A stretch of 64,000 nucleotides of DNA. It comes from Pontibacter sp. HSC-36F09 (GTDB lineage Bacteria > Bacteroidota > Bacteroidia > Cytophagales > Hymenobacteraceae). Shown here piece after piece: positions 16,462 to 22,994 of this stretch. Made by a program: the position numbers and the translations under genes. Positions within the stretch are counted from its first letter, which is position 1. Each line of letters opens with the position of its first letter. The notes under the pieces were generated by a model. The model did not search any database. It was not told the DNA's origin and worked only from the letters and a program-made list of their open reading frames with translations. Where the stretch lies: contig NZ_JALKAA010000002.1 in NCBI RefSeq assembly GCF_024171605.1, positions 434,001-498,000 of the forward strand, given 5' to 3'.

Positions 16462-17571
16462 ATGGAAGTAAAACTGAACGCGGCACGTGAGCTGGAGGTA
16501 AAGAGCTGGAGTCTGCCGGATGTGCGTAACATCACTCAGAACAGGCTGCTGCTGCACCTGCTCTTCTGGGCGGTATACGTGTGCTTTTTCGGTCTGCTCT
16601 ACGGCAGCTACATCGACGATTACTACAACGCCTTCATGATCGAGCTCATTGAGCTGCCGTTCAAGATGCTGCTGGTATACTTTAACATGTACTTCCTGAT
16701 GCCGCAATACCTGTTGCAGCAGCGCTACCTGGAGTTCGCCGTATACCTGCTCCTGATGATGGGGGCCATCGGCATCCTGATGCAATTTGTGCTCATGCCG
16801 CTGCTCATTCATCCGCTCATCTGCCCCACCACCTGTACCAACGACAACCTGACGCTCCACCGCTTTGTGCGCAATATCGTCAACCTTGGTTACCTGGTGT
16901 CGATGTCAGCGGCCATCTACCTGCTCAAAAACTGGTACCGCAACCAGCAGTCCACGCAGCAGCTGGCGCAGGATAAACTGGAGGCCGAACTTAAGTTTCT
17001 GAAAGGCCAGATTCACCCGCACTTCCTCTTCAACACGCTCAATAGCCTGTACTCGCTCACGCTCCGCAAATCCGATAACGCGCCGGAGGTGGTGCTCAAG
17101 CTGTCGGGTTTGATGGACTATATGCTCTATGATGCCGCTGCTGCCAAAGTCCCGCTAGAAAAGGAGTTGAGCTACATTCAGAACTACATCGCCCTGGAGC
17201 GCATCCGCTACGGCGATCGGGTGGACATTGCCTACACCGAGTCGGGAGGTATAGCCGGTAAGCAGATTGCACCCATGATGCTGCTGCCCTTTGTGGAAAA
17301 TGCCTTTAAGCACGGCGTGAGCACCGAAACCAAAAACGCCTGGATAAGGGTAGACGTGAAAGTGCAGGGCCATACCTTGGTAGTGCTGGTTGAGAACTGC
17401 AAATGCCTCGAAAAAGCCAGCGACAGCAACCGCGATTTCGCCTCAGGCATCGGCCTGAAAAACGTGCGCCGCCGCCTGGAGCTGCTCTACGAAAACAGGT
17501 ATAACCTGGAGGTTGAGGACGAGCCTGAGAGCTATGCCGTGCGCCTGGAGTTGCACCTGGGTCAGGGATAA
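16462..17571 (+). CDS. LytS/YehU-type sensor histidine kinase
   Basis: This 369-residue membrane kinase has four N-terminal transmembrane segments (about residues 30-50, 60-85, 95-120 and 135-155). They are followed by a short coiled coil and the His_kinase domain, whose phospho-acceptor His lies in FLKGQIHPHFLFNTLNSLY. The C-terminal ATPase has MLLPFVENAFKHG (N box) and GIGLKNVRRRLELLY (G box). It should phosphorylate the LytTR regulator encoded 301 bases downstream. The signal is unknown, as no extracellular sensor domain is present. A perfect -7 box (TAACTTTG, 16450-16457) lies only 4 bases before the ATG, which would give a leaderless mRNA if used. Confidence 0.93.
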   Translation: MEVKLNAARELEVKSWSLPDVRNITQNRLLLHLLFWAVYVCFFGLLYGSYIDDYYNAFMIELIELPFKMLLVYFNMYFLMPQYLLQQRYLEFAVYLLLMMGAIGILMQFVLMPLLIHPLICPTTCTNDNLTLHRFVRNIVNLGYLVSMSAAIYLLKNWYRNQQSTQQLAQDKLEAELKFLKGQIHPHFLFNTLNSLYSLTLRKSDNAPEVVLKLSGLMDYMLYDAAAAKVPLEKELSYIQNYIALERIRYGDRVDIAYTESGGIAGKQIAPMMLLPFVENAFKHGVSTETKNAWIRVDVKVQGHTLVVLVENCKCLEKASDSNRDFASGIGLKNVRRRLELLYENRYNLEVEDEPESYAVRLELHLGQG

Positions 17572-17625
17572 AAATTTTTAGAGATTTATTCCCTGAGCCC
17601 TCCGAGAAATAGGGCTGTTTCTTTA

Positions 17626-17744
17626 GGGGATTCTCCCCTTGAGGGGAGCGTAGAAGGGTGTTTACATCAGCGAGTAAATTGCAAATAGGTCATTAATTGG
17701 GTTTTCTGTACTGCCTTTACACCCCTATAATCCCCTCAAGAGGA
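17626..17744. repeat. Imperfect inverted repeat between kinase and regulator genes
   Basis: The 301-base gap between the two-component genes contains two facing copies of a palindrome-bearing unit (17626-17661 and 17719-17744). Each has a CCCCTTGAGGGG-like core and an ACACCC end. They could form a large cruciform or RNA hairpin. Similar CCCCTT/AAGGGG palindromes recur at 58131 and 60880, so this is a dispersed intergenic repeat type. No ORF is supported in the gap. Confidence 0.55.
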
Positions 17745-17872
17745 TAGTTGCTAGCAGAAATTATAAGCCTTGCTTCTTTTAAGCAACAGGAGTGGGTTAA
17801 CGTATATCACGAACATCAGCTAAGATTAACGCACACCCATTACGTATACCTTGTGCCATACCTGAATAAAAC

Positions 17873-18610
17873 ATGAAACTACGCTGCCTGATAGTAGACG
17901 ATGAGCCCCTGGCGCTGGACGTGCTGGAGACTTTTGTGGAACGCCTCGACAACCTGGAACTGGTCTGCCGCTGCAACAATGCTGTGGAGGCTTACAACTG
18001 CCTGCAGACTGAGCACATCGACCTGATGTTCCTCGACATACAGATGCCCAAGCTGACAGGTATAGATTTTCTCAAGTCTATACCTAATCCGCCCAGGGTC
18101 ATCTTCACCACCGCCTACCGCGACTACGCCCTCGACAGCTACGAGCTCAACGCCGTAGACTACCTACTCAAGCCCATCGCCTTCGACCGCTTCCTGAAAG
18201 CTGTGGCCAAGGTGACACCAGCCGAACCCAGAGGTATAGCCACTTCGCCTCCAGCAACAAATCAATCCGAACCGGATTACAAGGATGCCTTCATCTATCT
18301 GAAAGCCGACAAAAAAATGGTGAAGGTGATGCTGGCCGATATTCTTTACATCGAGAGCCTGAAGGACTACATCCGCGTAAAGACCGATACGAAGGAGATC
18401 ATCTCATACCAGAAAATCTCCTTCCTGGAAGAAAAGCTGCCCACCGACAAATTCCTGCGCATCCACCGCAGCTTCATCATCTCCCTCGACAAGGTGCAAG
18501 CCTTCTCCGCCACCGCCGTCGACGTAGGCAAAACCGAAATCCCGATCGGCCGCCTCTACAAGAATGACGTTCTGCAAGTGCTCGGGCAGAACAACCTGCT
18601 GGAAAGTTAA
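17873..18610 (+). CDS. LytTR-family response regulator
   Basis: This 245-residue cytoplasmic regulator has an N-terminal receiver domain with the acidic pair in VDDEPLALDVLE, the phospho-acceptor Asp in LMFLDIQMPKLTGID (about residue 54) and the Lys in YLLKPIAFDRF. The LytTR DNA-binding domain covers about residues 140-240 (YLKADKKMVKVMLADILYIE, then DYIRVKT and FLRIHRSFIISLDKV). It partners the LytS-like kinase upstream. Target promoters are not evident. The linker around 120-135 is Pro/Glu-rich. Confidence 0.95.
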   Translation: MKLRCLIVDDEPLALDVLETFVERLDNLELVCRCNNAVEAYNCLQTEHIDLMFLDIQMPKLTGIDFLKSIPNPPRVIFTTAYRDYALDSYELNAVDYLLKPIAFDRFLKAVAKVTPAEPRGIATSPPATNQSEPDYKDAFIYLKADKKMVKVMLADILYIESLKDYIRVKTDTKEIISYQKISFLEEKLPTDKFLRIHRSFIISLDKVQAFSATAVDVGKTEIPIGRLYKNDVLQVLGQNNLLES

Positions 18611-18613
18611 AGC

Positions 18614-18824
18614 GTTTAGGATTTTGAGAGTTTAAGAGGGAAGAAGTAAGGTGAAGTGAATTGCGTTTGCTCCATTCTGCTAATTATGCCAAAAGAGGCA
18701 GGTATAGCGAATGAGGTAAAACTTCTATACCTTAACTCGTAGCATAATATCTTTCTTTCCCGTAAAGGCTCGTCAGGAGACGCATTGTTGACTCCCAGAC
18801 TCTTAAACTCTCTAACACCTAAAC
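18614..18824. repeat. MITE-like element with 25-base inverted ends
   Basis: The arms 18614-18638 and 18800-18824 are inverted repeats matching at 22 of 25 positions (core AGAGTTTAAGAG / CTCTTAAACTCT), enclosing about 160 AT-rich bases with no ORF. The right end finishes 4 bases before the TTG start of the next gene. A related GAGAGTTTAGGAAG string occurs at 15420-15433 after the ATL gene. I cannot see a clear target-site duplication. It could be a small non-autonomous mobile element or a long-stem hairpin. Confidence 0.5.
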
Positions 18825-18828
18825 TCCC

Positions 18829-19863
18829 TTGAACTCCATCTCCAAAAAGAAGCTGTTTTACCCGATAGCGGCTTGCCTGCGCAGTTACCTGCACGAATAC
18901 GACCGGGAGACAAAACTGCCCGTGCACTACGAAGATCTGGTCCACTATACCGATGCCTTCCCTTACTACGACAAAAAAGGGCACGACACACTCTGGGAGA
19001 CCATCATGTTCGACCAGCAGGCGCAGGCGGAGCTCAACTCCGGACTGACCCAGATCTACGCCCTGCTCAAAACGGACGGCGATATGTCGGTGATGGAGCA
19101 CCTGTACGTGTCCCGGGTCGATTACTGCACCTTTGGCAACTCTAACCCTTTCCGGGTGCAGATCATGAACCAGCTCAACGACAACTACGACTACTTCTAT
19201 GTGAAGCGTGCCGATGCTTCCCGCATCTACGGGCTTGAGCTGGAGTACATTTTGTCGCCCAACCGCATCAACTACCTCGTGGATGGCGACACGCTCATTG
19301 AAGAGCATATTGCAGGTATACCGGGCGACCTTTTTATCAAAGAATACCTCAACCGGCCGGCCTCCAACAAGGTGCGCATTGCCAAAGAGTTTGTGAAATT
19401 TAACGAACGCTGCTTCGTGCGACTGCTCGGCGACATGCGCTCCTATAACTATGTGGTGGACATCACGCCTGACTTTGAGGATGAGCAGTACCGCGTGAGG
19501 CCCATCGACTTCGACCAGCAATCCTATGAAGGGCGCAAGAGCATGTACCTGCCGCAGTTTTTCAAAGACAATAACGTGATTGTGGAACTGGTGCTCAAGC
19601 TGCTGAAACCTGATGTGGTGCGGCAGTACCAGAACGAGGAGCGAACGCTTATTTTCAGGCGCCTGCGCACAGCCCGCTACCGCCTTCGCGACTTGATTGA
19701 CTGTATGCGCAAAGACACCATCTCGACACCAGAAAAAATAGCGCAGCTGAAGCAGGAACTGGCCCAGCATCACAATTCAGACGAGTTTCTCAAATGCCGG
19801 GGCATGGGGGACCTGGTGCGCCTCAACCTCAAAACCGTGATGAAAAAAGCCAAAATCAAGTAG
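18829..19863 (+). CDS. Uncharacterised conserved protein with kinase-like motifs
   Basis: This 344-residue soluble protein belongs to no family I can name. The segment VRLLGDMRSYNYVVDI (about residues 200-215), followed 25 residues later by RPIDFDQQSYEG, looks like the catalytic loop and metal-binding DFD of protein-kinase-fold enzymes such as aminoglycoside kinases. This is an inference from motif spacing only. The C terminus is Lys-rich. The only in-frame start is TTG at 18829, since a TAA lies three codons upstream and the next Met is about 45 residues in. The start follows directly on an inverted-repeat element, which may have displaced the original start. Confidence 0.75.
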   Translation: MNSISKKKLFYPIAACLRSYLHEYDRETKLPVHYEDLVHYTDAFPYYDKKGHDTLWETIMFDQQAQAELNSGLTQIYALLKTDGDMSVMEHLYVSRVDYCTFGNSNPFRVQIMNQLNDNYDYFYVKRADASRIYGLELEYILSPNRINYLVDGDTLIEEHIAGIPGDLFIKEYLNRPASNKVRIAKEFVKFNERCFVRLLGDMRSYNYVVDITPDFEDEQYRVRPIDFDQQSYEGRKSMYLPQFFKDNNVIVELVLKLLKPDVVRQYQNEERTLIFRRLRTARYRLRDLIDCMRKDTISTPEKIAQLKQELAQHHNSDEFLKCRGMGDLVRLNLKTVMKKAKIK

Positions 19864-19877
19864 GGTTATACCTGCTG

Positions 19878-20252
19878 CTACAGTCGCTCCAGGTTGGTGC
19901 GGGTGCGCTCGCTGTCGGTCAAATTGCCGGTGTTCACAGTAGTGGCGGGCTCAAACAGCAGCACTTCGGCCTCTTCGTGCGCCACCGGCCGGTGCTCCAC
20001 GCCACGGGGCACGATAAGGAACTCTCCCGGTTGTAAGGTGATCGTTTTGTCCCTGAATTCCATATCAAAGCTTCCCTTTACGACCAGAAAGAGCTCGTCC
20101 TCCTGCTCATGGTGGTGCCAGTCGAATGCGCCCTTGAACTTAGCGAGCTTCACCTGCTGCCCGTTCAGCTCCCCGGCAATACGCGGATTCCAGAAGTCAG
20201 GTATAAGAGAAAACTTCTCAGACAGCTTTACTTTTTCTATTTTCTGATTCAT
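19878..20252 (-). CDS. Small cupin-domain protein
   Basis: This 124-residue single-cupin protein has motif 1 (DWHHHEQEDELFLVVKGSF, with metal-ligand His and Glu) and motif 2 (PGEFLIVPRGVEHRPVA). Such stand-alone cupins bind a divalent metal, and some act as isomerases, dioxygenases or sensors, but the sequence does not tell which. It is convergent with the kinase-like gene (14-base gap) and divergent from the gene at 20363. Confidence 0.88.
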   Translation of the reverse strand: MNQKIEKVKLSEKFSLIPDFWNPRIAGELNGQQVKLAKFKGAFDWHHHEQEDELFLVVKGSFDMEFRDKTITLQPGEFLIVPRGVEHRPVAHEEAEVLLFEPATTVNTGNLTDSERTRTNLERL

Positions 20253-20298
20253 GCTATACCTATTTTATAGAGTGGTTATGAATATCATCTAAATTTAT

Positions 20299-20329
20299 TT
20301 GGACTGATTCTAAATAGACCTTACCTTTG
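20299..20329 (+). promoter_or_regulatory. Promoter of the 20363 gene
   Basis: TTG at 20299-20301, a 20-base spacer and TACCTTTG at 20322-20329 match the Bacteroidota promoter consensus exactly. This gives a start near 20336 and a leader of about 27 bases. Confidence 0.75.
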
Positions 20330-20362
20330 TGTTGTTCGATTTAAGAAACAAGCGCCACCACT

Positions 20363-20746
20363 ATGATAGCAGCAATAGCGAAGCCCGGAGAGATAAAGAC
20401 AGCAGCCCCTGAATTGGTCGAAATTTATGCAAACGAAGCTGGAGCCGTGTTCCAGTGCGACCGCAAGAACCGCCTGATGCTATACTTTGCCGGAACGCTG
20501 AACGTGCTCAAGGTAGATACTTTTCTGCGTTTAAAGAAAGCTGTTGCAAGCATTGACTTGGAGCAAATGGCCGCCGACCCGTCTCGTTCCTCTGATTACG
20601 AAATTGTATCGATCTGTGGCTGCGACCGCTGCTTTATCTTGTCGCTGACTGAACTGTATGGCCTGCGTGATCTCCTGGCGGGCGCAAAGTTTAGCCTGGA
20701 GTTGAACCGCCTGCTGCACGAGTGCCTGACACCGCTCGAAGCCTAG
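20363..20746 (+). CDS. Small uncharacterised Bacteroidota protein (DUF6686-like)
   Basis: This 127-residue soluble protein has the core VFQCDRKNRLMLYFAGTLNVLKV and a CGCDRCFILSLTEL segment with three closely spaced Cys that might bind metal. It resembles small Bacteroidota-restricted proteins of the DUF6686 type, but I hold that assignment loosely. It has its own promoter (20299-20329) and terminator (20772-20799), so it is a single-gene unit although it lies upstream of ferritin. A link to iron is possible from the Cys cluster and position only. Confidence 0.65.
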   Translation: MIAAIAKPGEIKTAAPELVEIYANEAGAVFQCDRKNRLMLYFAGTLNVLKVDTFLRLKKAVASIDLEQMAADPSRSSDYEIVSICGCDRCFILSLTELYGLRDLLAGAKFSLELNRLLHECLTPLEA

Positions 20747-20771
20747 TTCCGCAACAGCAGCTATACCTGCC

Positions 20772-20799
20772 AGCACAACCTTAGAGTTGTGCTTTTTTT
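20772..20799 (+). terminator. Terminator after the 20363 gene
   Basis: AGCACAAC (20772-20779) pairs with GTTGTGCT (20786-20793) and is followed by seven T. It separates this unit from ferritin. Confidence 0.85.
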
Positions 20800-20878
20800 A
20801 TTTAGACTTCTTCTATATTTCGTCCCATGTGTCCGTTTTCGGAACATTATACTTATCTTAATGGTAAGAATAAAAGAC

Positions 20879-20900
20879 GCATGCTCTGCTTGGAGCATGC
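20879..20900 (+). promoter_or_regulatory. Hairpin in ferritin leader
   Basis: GCATGCTC (20879-20886) and GAGCATGC (20893-20900) form a perfect 8-bp hairpin with a 6-base loop, 34 bases before the ferritin start. It could be an operator or a leader RNA structure. No known iron-responsive motif is recognised. Confidence 0.35.
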
Positions 20901-20933
20901 CCTGGATGTAGAACGAAAAACACCCCTATACCT

Positions 20934-21470
20934 ATGAAGGATTTATTAAGGCTAAGAACTTCGCTTACCGAAGAGATAGAAAGAGTACTCAACGAACAGA
21001 TCAAAATGGAAGCAGACGCTTCGGCTATGTACCTGGCCATGTCAGCCTGGTGCGACCGCAACGGCTTCGACTTCAGTGCAGGTTACTTCAAGAAGCAGTC
21101 GGACGAGGAGCGCGAGCACATGCTGCGTCTGTTTAAGTACGTGTCTGATATGGGCGGCCGTGCCGTTTCTCCGGATATTTCAGGTATTCAGATCGAATTC
21201 GAGTCTTTCAGAGGCGTGTTTGAGCAAGCGTTGCAGCAGGAAATCGCTGTAACACAATCATTCAACCGCATGGCTGACAAGTGCATGAAAACCAAAGACT
21301 TTGTGACGTTCACGTTCCTGCAGTGGTTCCTGAAAGAGCAGATCGAGGAAGAATATGTAGCCCGCCGTGCGCTTGAGTTGTTCGATGTGATAGGCGAGGA
21401 GGGAACAGGCCAGTACGAGATCGACAAGCGTGTGCCGAAAATCACATACGAGGATACTTACGAGGGATAA
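20934..21470 (+). CDS. ftnA: Ferritin
   Basis: This 178-residue protein has the non-haem ferritin four-helix bundle. Ferroxidase-centre ligands are visible in LNEQIKMEADASAMYLAM (Glu and Tyr) and SDEEREHMLRLFKYV (the EExxH motif), with further Glu in helix C/D (VTQSFNRMADKC, LKEQIEEEYVARR). It assembles into a 24-subunit shell that oxidises Fe(II) and stores iron in the cytoplasm. The length is close to bacterial FtnA. There is no haem-binding Met of bacterioferritin that I can place. Own terminator downstream. Confidence 0.93.
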   Translation: MKDLLRLRTSLTEEIERVLNEQIKMEADASAMYLAMSAWCDRNGFDFSAGYFKKQSDEEREHMLRLFKYVSDMGGRAVSPDISGIQIEFESFRGVFEQALQQEIAVTQSFNRMADKCMKTKDFVTFTFLQWFLKEQIEEEYVARRALELFDVIGEEGTGQYEIDKRVPKITYEDTYEG

Positions 21471-21490
21471 TTAACCCTACTATAAAAGCA

Positions 21491-21524
21491 AAAGCCTTTG
21501 GATTCGCTCCAAAGGCTTTTTTTT
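21491..21524 (+). terminator. Terminator after ferritin
   Basis: AAAGCCTTTGGA pairs with TCCAAAGGCTTT around a 5-base loop, followed by a long run of T. Confidence 0.9.
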
Positions 21525-21541
21525 ATTAGTGGCCCCTATAC

Positions 21542-21826
21542 CTATACCTGACCGTCTGTTTTCAGGATATGGTCATTGAAAGCTTGTTTGGCCTTTTCTT
21601 CGGTGGTATGTTGCAGCCACACATTGTCAGGCTGAAAACTCATGACAGGGGCAAAATCGCAGCGGTCAGTGCATTCGGTCTTCACCACTTCTACCTTTCC
21701 TTTCAGGCCCATGTCTTTGATCATGTTGCGGAGCATTTTGCCGATCTCCTTTCCGCCCTTCTTCTTGCACTTGCTGCCCGTGCACACATATATCACCTTA
21801 TCAGGTACCTCAAATCCTTTGCTCAT
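21542..21826 (-). CDS. Thioredoxin-like [2Fe-2S] ferredoxin domain protein
   Basis: This 94-residue protein has the four-Cys pattern of thioredoxin-like ferredoxins (CTGSKC, then TECTDRCDFAPVMSF), as in NuoE/HoxE C-terminal domains and small Shethna-type 2Fe-2S proteins. It probably carries one [2Fe-2S] cluster and transfers electrons or acts in cluster homeostasis. It lies convergent with ferritin, so both neighbours deal with iron, but they are on opposite strands. The start at 21826 gives the usual N-terminal beta strand VIYVCTG. Confidence 0.88.
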   Translation of the reverse strand: MSKGFEVPDKVIYVCTGSKCKKKGGKEIGKMLRNMIKDMGLKGKVEVVKTECTDRCDFAPVMSFQPDNVWLQHTTEEKAKQAFNDHILKTDGQV

Positions 21827-21905
21827 GTATTAGTTTGAATTGCTTCTCTTTTAAAGAGGAAAACTTGTGAATTAGTTCATGTACGTGCAGTCCTATACCT
21901 TCGGC

Positions 21906-22322
21906 TTAACTTTGCTGACAGGCCGTGAGCCAACTGCGGGCCTCGTCTATATCTTTAAAGATACGCATCTCGAAGCGACCCTGTACCCGATCCAGCATAT
22001 CGGCTGAGGAAGCGGCTGCAAATGCATCTTCATTGGCAATGTGCGCATAATATCGCAATCCTGCTTCTGCGGCGGCAGGTATCCATACCTGCTCAATCCA
22101 TTCCACTGATTCATCCCAACGCCCTACCAGGTTACGGTTATCGTTCAGTCCGCAGGAGGCTTTATGCTGCTTAATGGCTTGCAGTACGGCAAGGCTACCC
22201 TGCTTTACGTTTTCAGGAGACACATAGCCGATCCAATCGTTGTACACCCACTTGTTATGCTCATCATAATAAATGGTGAGGTAAGTTTTGCCTGTAGAAG
22301 ATGTAAGCTCCTGTACTTTCAT
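21906..22322 (-). CDS. STAS/SpoIIAA-like uncharacterised protein, paralogue of the 48409 gene
   Basis: This 138-residue protein starts at the Met of MKVQELTSS. The alternative start at 22439 adds 39 residues of atypical sequence. It shares with the protein at 48409 the pattern W-x-G-x-V/I, ENV/DNV, LNDN/LLNDK, G-x-W-x-E, W-I/L-x3-W-I/L-P and AGLxYxAH. The fold resembles STAS-like single-domain proteins that occur in several copies in Cytophagales genomes. The function is unknown. A protein-protein interaction or signalling role is only a guess. Confidence 0.7.
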   Translation of the reverse strand: MKVQELTSSTGKTYLTIYYDEHNKWVYNDWIGYVSPENVKQGSLAVLQAIKQHKASCGLNDNRNLVGRWDESVEWIEQVWIPAAAEAGLRYYAHIANEDAFAAASSADMLDRVQGRFEMRIFKDIDEARSWLTACQQS

Positions 22323-22488
22323 CCGGATAATTTTGTGCGCTGGTTTATTGAGGATCGGCAGTATTCGGTACTCCTTCCCGCTGACTTGTAGAAGTAAATG
22401 TAGTGAATTAGGTTTGTTAATGCCCTGTGCGATTATCATACGGCAATAGCCGCAGCCTTGATTTGTAAAAGGACTGTTAAGCGAAAGC

Positions 22489-22830
22489 TTACTGGATATT
22501 GGTGTTCACCAGTTTCAGCTGACCGGCTCGCTTTTGCCCATATGCCTTAGAGACTGGCCCTCCTGTAATAACTGTTGTCCCGGGTTCATTCATGCCTACA
22601 AATGAATTTCTGTCTTTCCCTGACAGACCAGCTTTTCCTGCCTGATGAAAGACCGAATGCTTGACTTGTTATAAAGTATAGGTGTCTACTTGCAGAATGT
22701 TGCCTGTGCCTACCACATAGGTGGTGCCTTTGGCAATTTCCGAGTTAGATATGGAAGAATGCTGCGCCAAGGAGGTAAAGGAACCAAGGAAACCCAGTAA
22801 GAATGTGAGTGAGCAAGGTGATTTTTTCAG
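22489..22830 (-). pseudogene. Decayed small secreted-protein gene
   Basis: On the minus strand one frame reads 113 codons with a single internal TAA (22669-22671) and a final TAA at 22489. It begins CTG-AAA-AAA-TCA, where ATG would give an MKKS start, followed by a good signal peptide (CSLTFLLGFLGSFTSLAQ). After the stop the frame continues with plausible protein sequence (GLSGKDRNSFVGMNEPG and GPVSKAYGQKRAGQLK). The simplest reading is a secreted protein of about 110 residues inactivated by loss of the start codon and one nonsense change. Translation from CTG with a short product is the alternative. It fills the gap before the S9 peptidase. Confidence 0.55.
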
Positions 22831-22994
22831 AACAGTATTAAGTTAAGGATATAATTAGATATATTAAGCCTGCTATAAAAATTGCCAGCCCGGAGAAGAC
22901 TGGCCTGATTTCTTTGAATGCTGATTTCTGGCTTAAACCTTCAACCTCACTAACTGTCTAATCCCACATCTAACCTACTAACCTTAAAAGAAAC

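Noticed and set aside
18616-19773. 385-residue minus-strand ORF opposite the 18829 gene
   Set aside because: The plus-strand protein has better composition and kinase-like motifs. The minus-strand frame is His/Val-rich and has no recognisable domain.
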